This document shows positions 37,249 through 46,530 of a stretch of DNA of 64,000 nt, piece by piece. Source of the DNA: PALSA-693 sp963781155 (GTDB lineage: Bacteria; Actinomycetota; Acidimicrobiia; Acidimicrobiales; Palsa-688); contig CAWAEC010000011.1 in NCBI GenBank assembly GCA_963781155.1, positions 558,001-622,000 of the forward strand, read 5' to 3'. The position numbers were made by a program, and so were the translations under genes. Position 1 is the first letter of the stretch, and each line of letters begins with the position of its first letter. Below the pieces are notes generated by a model that was not told where the DNA came from, ran no database searches, and saw only the letters and a list, made by a program, of their open reading frames with translations.

Positions 37249-38111
37249 CCTCGTCAACCGACGGCAAGTCGAGCAACGCGAGGACGCTGACCGATGAGTC
37301 GGTCCGGGATGCCGCGGCCAGGTTGGTGATCGCCGAAGAGACCCGCATCCCGATTGGCCAGCTGTCACTGCAGTACCCCGACATGACCATCGAGGACGCC
37401 TACGAAGTGCAGCGGGTACTCGTCGACGGCAAGATTGCCGACGGTCGGAAGCTGGCGGGCCGGAAGATCGGCTTGACGTCCCGGGCCATGCAGCAGGCGG
37501 TGTCGATCACCGAACCCGATTACGGTGCGCTCCTCGACGACATGTTCTTCCAGAGCGGCGCGGAGATCCCGCTCGATCGCTTCATCCGGCCACGGGTGGA
37601 GGTGGAGCTGGCCTTTGTGCTGGGAGCGCCCCTGCGAGGCCCCGGATGCAATGTCTTCGACGTCCTGCGAGCCACCGAACTCGTCACGCCGGCCTTGGAG
37701 ATCCTTGATGCCCGGGTGGAGATGACTGACCCCGAGACCGGGCACCTCCGGACCATCGTCGACACCATCGCCGACAACGCAGCCGACGCCGGGGTCGTAC
37801 TCGGCGGTAGGGCGGTGAAACCAGTGGACGTCGACCTGCGCTGGGTCTCCGCATTGCTGTACCGCAACGCGGTGATCGAGGAATCGGGCGTCGCGGCTGC
37901 CGTCCTCGACCATCCCGCCAACGGGGTGGCCTGGCTGGCCAACAAGCTGGCCCCTTACGGCGTGGCCCTCGAGGCGGGCCTATTGATCATGGCCGGGTCG
38001 TTCACCCGGCCAGTCCAGGCCAACGCCGGCGACGTCTTTCACGCCGACTATGGGCCGCTCGGTTCGATCACCTGCCGGTTCTCCAAAATGGGTGACCGTG
38101 ACCGGGCCTGA
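37245..38111 (+). CDS. 2-oxopent-4-enoate / 2-oxohept-4-ene-1,7-dioate hydratase
   Basis: The 288-residue protein is a hydratase of the MhpD/HpaH branch of the FAH superfamily. It has KLAGRKIGLTSRAMQQAVSI, EPDYGALLDDMFF, and IRPRVEVELAFVLGAPLRGP, which supplies acidic metal ligands, then LVTPALEILDARVEM. It adds water to a 2-oxo-4-enoate. It starts with GTG overlapping the previous stop (GTGA). HpaH-like residues suggest a dicarboxylic substrate, but this cannot be settled from sequence alone. Confidence 0.92.
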   Translation: MTSSTDGKSSNARTLTDESVRDAAARLVIAEETRIPIGQLSLQYPDMTIEDAYEVQRVLVDGKIADGRKLAGRKIGLTSRAMQQAVSITEPDYGALLDDMFFQSGAEIPLDRFIRPRVEVELAFVLGAPLRGPGCNVFDVLRATELVTPALEILDARVEMTDPETGHLRTIVDTIADNAADAGVVLGGRAVKPVDVDLRWVSALLYRNAVIEESGVAAAVLDHPANGVAWLANKLAPYGVALEAGLLIMAGSFTRPVQANAGDVFHADYGPLGSITCRFSKMGDRDRA

Positions 38112-38889
38112 ACCGCCGACCTTCTCCGCCGCGCTCGCCGGTGACCGGCCCCAGATAGGAATGTGGATCGCGTCGGGCAGCCCGTACTGCGCGGAGATCT
38201 GCGCCGGCTCCGGCCTCGACTGGCTGCTCGTCGACAGCGAGCACTCGCCCAACGACCTGAGGTCGCTCTTGTCGCAGCTGCAGGCGACGGCGCCGTACCC
38301 GGTGCACGTCGTGGTCCGGCCCCCCTCCGCGGACCGGGTCCACATCAAGCAGCTGTTGGACATCGGTGTCCGCAACCTCCTGATTCCGATGGTCGACAGC
38401 GCGGCGAACGCCGAAGAGGTCGTCCGGGCGACCCGCTATCCGCCGGGCGGAGTCCGCGGCGTCGGTTCGGCCCTGGCGCGTGCCTCGCGCTGGAACCGAA
38501 TCCCGGACTACCTGCACCACGCCGACCAGGGGATCTCCGTCCTCGTGCAGATCGAGTCCGCGGAGGGGCTCCACCAGCTCGAGTCCATCGCCGCGGTCGA
38601 CGGCGTCGCCGGGATCTTCATCGGTCCCGCCGATCTAGCTGCGTCCCTCGGGCACCTGGGCCGTCCCGACCACCCGGACGTCAGGACGGCGATCGAGCAG
38701 GCCATCACTCGTATCGTCGACAGCGGCATGGCGGCCGGAGTGAACGCCTTCGCGGAAGCCGACGTTCGGCGTGGCCTGGAACTGGGATGCCGGTTCGTGC
38801 TCGTGGGGGCCGACGTCACCCTCCTGGCACGCGGGAGTGAGGACCTGGCTGCCCGCTACCGGCCGGCTCCCGAAAAGGCGCCGTCGTGA
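38098..38889 (+). CDS. HpcH/HpaI-family class II aldolase
   Basis: The 263-residue protein has the HpcH/HpaI plan: IGMWIASGSPYCAEICAGSG, LDWLLVDSEHSPND (catalytic/metal region), VVRPPSADRVHIKQLLDIGV, LVQIESAEGLHQLESIAAVD (metal-binding Glu) and IFIGPADLAASLGHLG (metal-binding Asp). It cleaves a 4-hydroxy-2-oxo acid into pyruvate and an aldehyde with a divalent metal. The start (GTG 38098, or 38092) overlaps the hydratase by 14 bases. A class II HpcH aldolase here, rather than an MhpE/DmpG type, fits the HpaH-like hydratase. Confidence 0.92.
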   Translation: MTGPEPPTFSAALAGDRPQIGMWIASGSPYCAEICAGSGLDWLLVDSEHSPNDLRSLLSQLQATAPYPVHVVVRPPSADRVHIKQLLDIGVRNLLIPMVDSAANAEEVVRATRYPPGGVRGVGSALARASRWNRIPDYLHHADQGISVLVQIESAEGLHQLESIAAVDGVAGIFIGPADLAASLGHLGRPDHPDVRTAIEQAITRIVDSGMAAGVNAFAEADVRRGLELGCRFVLVGADVTLLARGSEDLAARYRPAPEKAPS

Positions 38890-40568
38890 CGGAGCCGGTG
38901 ACCGCCAGCGTGGTGGTGGTAGGCGCCGGTCCGTGCGGCGTGACGCTGGCCAATCTCCTGGGGTCCTTCGCCGTAAAGACGATCGTGATCGAACGCGAGC
39001 GGCACGTGCTGAACTATCCCCGGGCGGTGGGCATCGACGACGAGTCGTTGCGCACGCTCCAGTCGGTAGGTCTCGCAGACGCGGTGACCAAGGACATGGT
39101 CCCGAACACGCCTGTCCGCTACTACTCGTCTGACGGTCACTGTTTCGCCCACGTCAAGCCCACCGAGCAGCCCTTTGGGTGGCCTCGACGCAACAACTTC
39201 CTCCAACCCTTGTTCGAGCAGACGTTGCGCGACGGACTGACCCGGTTCCCCCCCGTCGAAACCAGGTACGGATGGGAGTTCCGGGAGTTCAACCAGGACA
39301 GCGAGGGAGTGACCGTTGAAGTACTCGATCTGTCCGGAACTTCCCAGACGATCAGGGCTCAGTTTCTCGTTGGGGCCGATGGAGGCCGCAGCGCGGTTCG
39401 GCGCCTGGCCCGCTTGGAGCTGCAGGGATCGACGGCGAGTTCAAAATGGCTGGTGGTCGATGTCCGAAACGACCAAATGGTCGCCCCCTACGCCGCCGTG
39501 CACTGCCATCCGCGGAGCCCCACGATGGTGATCGCCCTCCCCTACCGCCATCGCCGCTTCGAGTTCAAACTCGAGGATACCGATATCGAAGAGGAAGTTG
39601 TCAAGAAGGACCGGATCATCGCCCGACTCACTCCCTTCTACGCGAAGGTGCCGATGCCGGAGATCGTTCGCAGCCGGGTGTACATGCACCACTCCCGCGT
39701 CGCGGAGTCGTTCCAGTCGGATCGCGTCTTCCTGGTCGGGGACGCCGCCCATCTCCAGCCCCCGTTCTTCGGTCAGGGAATGAACTCGGGGATCCGGGAT
39801 GTCACCAACCTGGCCTGGAAACTGGCGGCGGTGCTCACCGGTGACTTCGCCGAGTCAGTGTCGACGTCCTACGACTTCGAGCGACGAAAGCACGCCACCG
39901 CCATGGTCTCCTTCGCCACCCGGATAGGGCGCATGTACTCGCCGCGCAACCGTCCTTTCGAGGTCGCCCGGGACACTCTCTTCCGGGTGATCAACGTATT
40001 ACCGGGGGCAAGGGACTATGTCCTGCAGATGAAGTACAAACCCATGCCCAACTATATAGGTGGACTCGTGATCCCGCCCTTGGTGAAGGGCTCGATTGTG
40101 GGACGAATGGTCCCCCAACCTTTCGTGGAGAGCCCCGGTGGTGTGCGTCTGCGGTTGGACGACGCCCTGGGAAGCTGGTTCGCGGTGCTCGGCATCCACT
40201 GCGACCCTCTGGACCACCTGGGCGACGGGGGGCGCGCCGTCTGGGAACGCATCAATGCCCGCTTCGTGCCGGTTCGCATCCCGAGGGATTTCCCCTTCGG
40301 TGCTGACGGGAATGGCAAGACCCCGGAGAGCGGGGAGTCGGACAATGGGCCGGCCCTGTCGTCGATCCCGGTCGTCGACGTGGACGGCGTCTTCGTCGAG
40401 ATGGTGCTGGCCCGGCCGTCCGAGCAGATCCTGGTGATCCGGCCCGACCGCTACGTCATGGCCGCGTGCCGGGGGGAAGACTTCGAGGGCGCCACCAGGC
40501 GGATCTGGCAGCTGGTCGGTCGCAACTCGGGTCACCGTCTCGAGCCAAGTGCCTCGGCCGCGCCATAG
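38886..40568 (+). CDS. FAD-dependent aromatic hydroxylase (MhpA-like)
   Basis: The 560-residue flavoprotein has the full aromatic-hydroxylase plan: FAD loop VVVVGAGPCGVTLANLL, the DG motif FLVGADGGRSAVRRLAR, and the GD motif VFLVGDAAHLQPPFFGQGMN, plus a C-terminal thioredoxin-like part (FVEMVLARPSEQILVIRPDR). The closest type is 3-(3-hydroxyphenyl)propionate hydroxylase, which makes the catechol that an extradiol enzyme then opens. It starts with GTG overlapping the previous TGA. It supplies the first step of the pathway whose later steps lie upstream. Confidence 0.92.
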   Translation: MTEPVTASVVVVGAGPCGVTLANLLGSFAVKTIVIERERHVLNYPRAVGIDDESLRTLQSVGLADAVTKDMVPNTPVRYYSSDGHCFAHVKPTEQPFGWPRRNNFLQPLFEQTLRDGLTRFPPVETRYGWEFREFNQDSEGVTVEVLDLSGTSQTIRAQFLVGADGGRSAVRRLARLELQGSTASSKWLVVDVRNDQMVAPYAAVHCHPRSPTMVIALPYRHRRFEFKLEDTDIEEEVVKKDRIIARLTPFYAKVPMPEIVRSRVYMHHSRVAESFQSDRVFLVGDAAHLQPPFFGQGMNSGIRDVTNLAWKLAAVLTGDFAESVSTSYDFERRKHATAMVSFATRIGRMYSPRNRPFEVARDTLFRVINVLPGARDYVLQMKYKPMPNYIGGLVIPPLVKGSIVGRMVPQPFVESPGGVRLRLDDALGSWFAVLGIHCDPLDHLGDGGRAVWERINARFVPVRIPRDFPFGADGNGKTPESGESDNGPALSSIPVVDVDGVFVEMVLARPSEQILVIRPDRYVMAACRGEDFEGATRRIWQLVGRNSGHRLEPSASAAP

Positions 40569-41300
40569 CGGCCAGCGCGCCTCACCAACGTGCGAAACCC
40601 GCCGCCGGAGAACGCACGGGAGCCGCACGAAATTAAGCGGAGTCGCTGGCCAGACCAGCGAGAGGTTTGGGCGGTACGTTGAGGGTGTAGCCGTGGGCTC
40701 GGAGGCGCCGCACCACATCAGCGAAGATCGAGTCGTCCGCCCAGGACCCGCGCTCTATGACTTCCCTGCGCTGATCCCGGCCGGTCTGGTCGCCGCATTT
40801 CTATCCCACCTGGGCAGGCGTCGCCTGATCATTAACGGTTGGAGCCGCGATCCGGGGCCGAGCCTGGCTAAGCGGTGGAGGAGCATCGCCCCTACCAACC
40901 TCCACCCTCGGTGGCTCGAGAAGCCGACTCCTGGCTCGACGATCGGTGAATACGGGCCCTTCTCTGTCGGCTCGTAGTGGTAACGCGGGAGCATCGCGTG
41001 TCATTTATAGGTGATAATTGTTCCCTGCATACGGCCGGGGAGCACGTAGGTACTGGCTGATCGCAGGATCCATCTGATTTGTTGCGGTGGGGTCTTACCG
41101 TCAGTTTGCCCGGGGTTGAGTCGGACTGGATAACCGACTGACGGTCAGCGTGTCTTTAAAGCGAGTCGTCGGCTCGGCCCAGGTGTGGGATTCGTTGTTT
41201 TGTAGCCGCGGATCAACCTGGTTGACGCAGGACGATCACACCGCGCCGTCCTTCAGCAGCGTGCGCCACCCCTTGACCAAGGTGTGTAGGGAAGGCTGCT
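40569..41300. other. Long intergenic stretch before the IS110 remnant
   Basis: No protein gene is supported. The last 200 bases would be the left-end non-coding region of the IS110-type element, where such elements encode their guide RNA, but I cannot define a fold. Confidence 0.4.
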
Positions 41301-41650
41301 GTGTGGATTTCCTTGTGCCCGGTGGCTGATGGCGAGGACACTCACCTGGACCTGAACGTGGTCGCCGCGCTCGACCAGCTCGGCGGTTTGTTGGCGTGGC
41401 CGAGTTTCTCGACTGACGCGGCGGCCATTATGGCGACCTGTTGGTGTGGCTGTCAGGGTCCGGCCCGGTGCCCGCCGTCGGCGTCGAAATGCACCAGCAG
41501 CTACGGCGCCCGTCTGGCCCGGTTTCTGCGCGCCGTGTTGGCGCTGGTATCGAGGTGCTCGAGGTTAAGCGCCCCGCCGCCAAGCGCGGCAGCAGGCCGG
41601 TAAGTCGGACACCGTCGCCGCCATCGAAGCGGCCCGCTCCCACCCATTAG
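41301..41650 (+). pseudogene. IS110-family transposase, N-terminal fragment, frameshifted
   Basis: GTG 41301 opens a frame with DTHLDLNVVAALDQLGGLLA. Neighbouring frames then supply LLVWLSGSGPVPAVGVEM and SYGARLARFLRAVLA, followed by IEVLEVKRP. This is the RuvC-like N terminus of IS110 recombinases (D in DTH, E in GVE; then gsYGagLar.L...G..V.EV.RP). Several indels break it, and the C-terminal Tnp20 domain with the catalytic Ser is absent. It is a remnant. Confidence 0.68.
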
Positions 41651-41672
41651 TGAACTCCTTGAGCGTTTGCCT

Positions 41673-41793
41673 TGTTGGTGGCCAGCAGAAACTGCCCACT
41701 GGCGGCCAGCGAGTCCGCAGTGACGACCGCACTCTCAGTGAGGCCGCACGACGACATGGAGCCGGGTAAGTGACGCCGATCCGCCGATTCCGT
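41673..41793. repeat. Dispersed repeat, copy 2
   Basis: This is the second copy of the 120-base repeat found at 14379-14501, in the same orientation. It begins 23 bases after the IS110 fragment. The two copies agree over nearly all positions, with small indels at the 3' edge. Confidence 0.8.
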
Positions 41794-42325
41794 GTGGCTC
41801 ACTCGGGCCTTCGACACGATCGCTGCTGCGTCGTTCTGAGGCAGCTCGTCGGTGTGGCGAATCACTTCGATGATAAATATGTCAAGCGGCGCTTGTGTCG
41901 CTCCTCGCGGCATCCCTATGGGACGTCCTGCGCCTGCATGAGGCCCGCGCGTTCTGGGACGGTCTCGCCTCCTGCGCGCTGATGCCGAACGCCGGTTCGG
42001 AGCGCGGTCCTTGAGCCGTTTGGGGGCTTCGAGTCCGTGATTCTGCGCCTTCGGCTGCGGTCGAGCAATAGCGACGTTCGGGGCGGCATGTTCTGCTCGG
42101 CGTAGCGAGCATTGGCTAAGTGATATAGCCGTCTCGTTAAGGCGTTCCGGCAGACCTGACCGTCAAGGATGAGAGACGATCCAGACAAAACGTTCTGTAT
42201 CCGGACCGGAGGAAGCGTCGGTGGTGTGGAACGACCTGCCGAGGGTCGTTAACAGGATCTTCTTACGTGCTCGGTCCTGGCTCACCCAGGGACTCGGCAG
42301 ACTGCACTCCAGTAGCCTCGACGGC
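41794..42325. other. Intergenic stretch
   Basis: A minus-strand frame at 41916-42188 (RLYHLANARYAEQNMPPR) is protein-like in part, but I recognise no family. Nothing else is supported. Confidence 0.35.
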
Positions 42326-43138
42326 ATGACCAAGGAAGGACCTGACCGTGCCGTCATCCTCATTACCGGGGCCGGCGCGGGAATCGGCTTGCACACCGCG
42401 GTCGAGCTTTCCAGACGGGGTTCCCGGGTCTTCGCCTCGATGCGAGATATGGCTAGAGCCGAGAATTTGGTTTCGGTAGCCGAGCAGGCCGGGTTGACCG
42501 TGGCTGTCGTTCAGCTAGATGTCACCTCGGAATCGTCGGTACGGAATGCCGTGACCCAGGTGGTGTCGGATGCCGGTCGTCTGGACGTGGTCGTCAACAA
42601 TGCCGGGGTGTTCACGGTGGGACCGATCGAGTGCGCTGATGAGCGGGCTGTCGAATCGATCTTCCAGACCAACATCATCGGCGTCATTCGGGTGATTCGT
42701 CATGCCATCCCGGTGATGCGGCGTCAGGGCGGTGGTCGGATCGTCAACGTCGGGTCGGTGGGTGCCGAGCCGCGGCTCGGATTCCCTTTGATGAGCTTGT
42801 ACGGAGCGACGAAGGCCGCTCTGCACGCCCTCACGCTCGACCTCAACAAGGAGTTGGCACCGCTCGGGATCTCGTCCATCCTCTGCGAGGGAGGGATCTC
42901 GGGGCACACACCGATGGTCGGGACATATGTCGCCGATGTCGCCGCCTTCGGCAGGGCCGATCTTGCTTACGCGCACTCAGAAGCGCTAGCCCGTCGCATC
43001 GGCGAGATGCTTGACGCTAACGACGAGGTCGGTGACGAGGCGGCTCGGACCATTGCCGATGCGTGTACGACGCCTACGCCAGCCGTGCGATATCCGCCAG
43101 ACGCCCAAGCGGAAATCGACCACATGCGCGGCAATTAG
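42326..43138 (+). CDS. SDR-family oxidoreductase
   Basis: The 270-residue classical SDR has VILITGAGAGIGLHTAVELS (NADP loop), LDVVVNNAGVFTVGPIE, GGRIVNVGSVGAEPRLGFPL (active-site Ser) and SLYGATKAALHALTLDLNKE (Tyr-x3-Lys). It resembles retinol-/17-beta-hydroxysteroid-dehydrogenase-like SDRs. ATG 42326 is chosen from homology; the frame is open to 42221 but those residues are not conserved. No strong Shine-Dalgarno is seen. It is a single gene. Confidence 0.9.
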   Translation: MTKEGPDRAVILITGAGAGIGLHTAVELSRRGSRVFASMRDMARAENLVSVAEQAGLTVAVVQLDVTSESSVRNAVTQVVSDAGRLDVVVNNAGVFTVGPIECADERAVESIFQTNIIGVIRVIRHAIPVMRRQGGGRIVNVGSVGAEPRLGFPLMSLYGATKAALHALTLDLNKELAPLGISSILCEGGISGHTPMVGTYVADVAAFGRADLAYAHSEALARRIGEMLDANDEVGDEAARTIADACTTPTPAVRYPPDAQAEIDHMRGN

Positions 43139-43817
43139 TGATGAGGACTACCTGCGGCTCTGCGCAGGCGAGCGCGTCGAGGAGATCCTGGACAAGTACC
43201 ATGCCGTCGATACGCTGTGGACGATTCTCTAACCGCTAACCCCACAGTCTCGTAAGGCGAGATTGGTCCCTACTGCCCGTACGGTGCAGAACATTCCATC
43301 TCGCTCGCTCGACGAGTTCGCTCACTATGAGGACCCTCGCACATAATTGACGGCGATCGGCGCTGCTGCGACTCTCCCGGGTGACCGACTAGTCGAGTCC
43401 AGAATATCCGCCGCGCGCCGCTCCGAATGTTCGCTGCGACGACGGCGAGACCGTGCGCTCGGCTGGGGCCGAAGCCGTGCGGTCCCCTGGGTCTGAGCCA
43501 GCCCCCACTCGGAGAAGAGGTAGGTCTGGCGGTTTGGCGCGGATTGGGAAACAGAGAGGCGAGGCCCCCCTCCCGTTGGGGGTGGTGGCCAGCCCGACGG
43601 ACGCGATCCCGCGAACGGGGCTAAAAGAGGGATACGGGGACAGCGACGATTGCTGTCTCCGGAACCCTACCAACGGGGTAGGCGAGTGGCAGGAAACGGT
43701 CTCGGAATCAAGCTACGTCAGCGCGCGCTGTCCCTGTGCCCTCCACACGACTGGATGGCGGGCGCGGAATGCCAACTGCTGATACCGGGCTGTGGTGACT
43801 CCGCCGAGCGGTGAGGC
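43139..43817. other. Long intergenic stretch
   Basis: GC-rich and full of short complementary blocks (for example GGGGACAGC / GCTGTCTCC near 43640-43660), so a structured leader is possible. I recognise no riboswitch class and no gene. Confidence 0.4.
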
Positions 43818-44456
43818 TCAGAGGACTCTGCGGGCGAAGGTCTGGAGGGTGGAGCCGACCACGTAGGTCTGACTGGCTTCCTCGTCGAGCAGCTGGGCGA
43901 AGGAGGCGTCGGCCCCGAGGGCTTCTTGTGCTGTCTCCAGCGTCTGGATCGAGCCGTAGTAGCCGATCCAGCCCACGGTGTTGTACGGCCCGGTCATTTC
44001 GATGCCGAACGAGACCGGGCACTTGGTTGCCGCCTTGGCCCTCTGGGCGATGTCCACGCCGAGCTCGATGCCGCGTGCGGTCTGTCCGGGGGCGAGCATG
44101 GTGGTGGTGACGCTCACGTACTCCAGGTGGGCCGGATCGACGTCGGCGTCGGCGTGGATGAGCCGGACCAGACGGTCGACTATGGGTTCGCCGGACGAGT
44201 ACTTGGCGGCCTCGGCGAGCAGCGTGTGGTAGCCGTCGTCGGCCATCAGCTTGTCCGTGGTGGACTCCAGCGAGGCGAGATTCTCGACCACTGCGCTCCA
44301 TACCAGCGTCCCGACTCCGGGCGAGAACACAGTGGTCCACAACCGGACCGGCACTTCGCTGATCTGGTTGACCTTCTCGGTCACTTTCGTCGCCCAGCCC
44401 ATCTGCTCGCGCAGGTCGCCCGGTCCGAGACGGGCCGCACGGCTGAAAATATACAT
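43818..44456 (-). CDS. Conserved-type hypothetical protein with internal duplication
   Basis: The 212-residue protein starts at ATG 44456 after an excellent GGGAGGGGGAG site. Two halves of about 100 residues look alike: MYIFSRAARLGPGDLREQMG...VPVRLWTTVFSPGVGTLVWSAVVENLASLE and YVSVTTTMLAPGQTARGIEL...CPVSFGIEMTGPYNTVGWIGYYGSIQTLE (shown in part). Each would be one ferredoxin-like alpha/beta unit, as in dimeric alpha-beta barrel proteins (NIPSNAP/EthD-like). The fold is an inference, and no catalytic residues are recognised. It is soluble and single. Confidence 0.7.
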   Translation of the reverse strand: MYIFSRAARLGPGDLREQMGWATKVTEKVNQISEVPVRLWTTVFSPGVGTLVWSAVVENLASLESTTDKLMADDGYHTLLAEAAKYSSGEPIVDRLVRLIHADADVDPAHLEYVSVTTTMLAPGQTARGIELGVDIAQRAKAATKCPVSFGIEMTGPYNTVGWIGYYGSIQTLETAQEALGADASFAQLLDEEASQTYVVGSTLQTFARRVL

Positions 44457-44772
44457 ATCTCCCCCTCCCATCGAATCTGCGTCCCAGCCACGAGCGGCCA
44501 TCGCTCGTGCCGGCAAAAGAGGGACGTTGTCGCCCGCAGGTCTCCCCTACGGCCACTATCCACCCCGGTTGACCGCCCGTCAAGGACCGCATTTCCGGCC
44601 CAGAGTCCGGACGGGCGGCGCCAGGCCAGACCGAGACGAACCGGAGCGGGGCGCCGGTCCGGGAGGCTCCGAGAAGCGCCGGGCGCGGTCAGCCGCGCGC
44701 TCCGCGTACGCTTCACCGACCTCGTTCACGCGGTCAACGATTTCGACACCAGGTCCAACTTGAGAGCCGAAG
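44457..44772. other. Intergenic stretch between divergent genes
   Basis: It holds the promoters of the divergent genes on each side. No other feature is seen. Confidence 0.4.
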
Positions 44773-44997
44773 GTGTGTTCGGTATCGTTCGAGCCTATAG
44801 AACCTTTGGAGATCGAGGTGATCCGCCGGTCGATCGCCATGCTGCCGCCAGGTCACACCGCTGGGGCGCTCACCAAAGGTGCAGCGATGGTCCTTGTTGA
44901 TGAAGTCCTGATCGCCCGCAAGGAGACCGATCGCTATCGGCGAGCGGTCGAACAACTTCGGCGCGTCCTCGACGATCTCGAGGGACGCGAGCGCTAA
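44773..44997 (+). CDS. Small hypothetical protein
   Basis: The 74-residue frame begins with GTG and reads FEPIEPLEIEVIRRSIAMLP, then ALTKGAAMVLVDEVLIARKE, ending in a charged helix (RYRRAVEQLRRVLDDLEGRE) that could form a coiled coil. Codon use fits the genome. No family is recognised. It ends 18 bases before the stop of the convergent repeat-protein gene. Confidence 0.55.
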   Translation: MCSVSFEPIEPLEIEVIRRSIAMLPPGHTAGALTKGAAMVLVDEVLIARKETDRYRRAVEQLRRVLDDLEGRER

Positions 44998-45014
44998 CTC
45001 CCTGGAACCCATCC

Positions 45015-46419
45015 TTAGCTGACGCCGAGGCTGATGGTCCCGTTGAAGGTGCCAGCCTGAGTGTTGGTTGCCGCATCCAGGGTGAGCGTGCCATCCATGA
45101 CAGCGGTGCCGTCCACGGCCGAGCTGTGTGCCCAGGGCTGCGGTGTCGCGCTCAGACCAGGGCCGGTGCCCGTGCCATCCACCGGACTTGGGTTAAGGGC
45201 CGCGATGTTAGTGAACGTCACAGACCCCGCATACGCCCCGGTTCCGGTGGCGTTGAGCAGGGTGCCCGCGGTCAGACCCAGACCGCACGCTGGGATGGTG
45301 CCAGCGGTGCTGGTCAGCGGCGAGGCCGCCACCGAGAGCTCCAGGCATAAGCGGGCGCCAGGCTGCTGGTAACCACGATCTGCGCGGAACTGGGCAGCGT
45401 GGCCGAAGGGAACGTAGCGGAGGACTGCAGGTACGTGCCATCCGCGCTGAGGGTCATTGCCGGCAGGATGAACGGGTTGCTCGACGTGTACGGGGTCGAC
45501 ATCGTGATCGTGCCGGGATTGACGGTCACCTGGAGGCTTTGGGTGTCAGGAAGAGGTGCCGACGACGAGCCGGTTTCAAGTTCGAGGAATGGGGCGTCTT
45601 GGTAGTTGGCGGCGATAACACAGTTGTCCGGTGATACACAGGAGAGTCCTTCACCATCTGCGTCGGTAACTGGTTCGGTCGCTCCTGGTGGCCCCGGCGA
45701 TACCTCGCTTGTCCAAGTGCCTGCGTCTAGGTTGTAGATGATCTGGTCTGTGTCGACAAAGTTGCCGCCTTCAGCGGTGCAGTAATTGTTGGTCACACAG
45801 TCGATTTCGTCGGCGGACGTGCTGGCCACGCCCACGGGCTCAGGGCCGGTCGTCGTAGACCAGGTTCCGGCAACGCCGGTTAACAAGAGGCTCACATCCG
45901 CGGTCGTGTCTGTGCCAACGACGCCACAGAACTCGTCGACAGTACAGCTGACGCTTTCTAGCTCGAAATCGTCCGTCGCTGCGATCGAGGATGGGAGTGG
46001 AACGGCCTCCTCTGCCCAGGAACCGCTGGACCAAACCAGGATGGTCGACACGACTTCATCGTTGCCACCCGGCGAGGTGGTCAGGTTCTGGGCAGCCGAC
46101 ACGCAGAACTCCGGCGAGGAGCATGAGATGTTCGCCACAATGACTTCATCAGGAGCGACCGCATTGACCGGCAGCGGGACCTCTTCGGCGGTCCAGATAG
46201 CGTTGTCCAAGTTCCATAAGACACCCTGCAGGTCGGTGTTCGCGTCCTGGTAGCCGCCATCGGCAAAACAGACGCCTGCGGACGGGCAGGTGGTATACCG
46301 CAAGTCCACTGTCGCCGCACCGGCCGGAAGTGGCAGCGTAGAGGCGGTCCACAGTCCGCCCTGCAACGTGTAGACCAGTGGAACGGTCGAATCGGGAGTA
46401 GATGACGGGTTATAGCTGG
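45015..46419 (-). pseudogene. Secreted Cys-pair repeat protein, 3' part (split by IS256)
   Basis: This is the downstream half of a gene whose upstream half lies at 52212-52938. It holds about five 45-residue repeats, each ending in a Cys pair: TTCPSAGVCFADG, ISCSSPEFCVSAA, VSCTVDEFCGVVG, IDCVTNNYCTAEG, LSCVSPDNCVIAA, separated by 'Lv....GxWt.e..PlP' strands. Such repeats occur in actinobacterial extracellular beta-propeller-like proteins. A further frameshift near 45340 separates the last 100 residues (GTIPACGLGLTAGTLLNATG ... GTFNGTISLGVS). The IS256 target duplicate (46411-46419) lies within codons for SYN. No function is known. Confidence 0.78.
46411..46419. repeat. Target-site duplication of the IS256 element, left copy
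   Basis: TATAGCTGG here recurs at 52212-52220 directly outside the other end of the element. A 9-bp duplication is usual for IS256-family insertions. Confidence 0.82.
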
Positions 46420-46530
46420 GAGTTATAACCAGAACTTGTGGATGCACCATCGGCTCGAGTGCGCGACGTACCTTCCTCACTGAAACCACGTGACTGTCGG
46501 GGTTGCCGCCCCGGCGAGGAAGGAACGCCG

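Noticed and set aside
41100..41300. IS110 guide (bridge) RNA upstream of the transposase fragment
   Set aside because: The position is right for IS110-type elements, but I could not find a convincing fold or element border by eye.
43400..43720. Possible riboswitch
   Set aside because: The region is GC-rich with several hairpins, but no conserved core of a known class is visible and no fitting gene follows.
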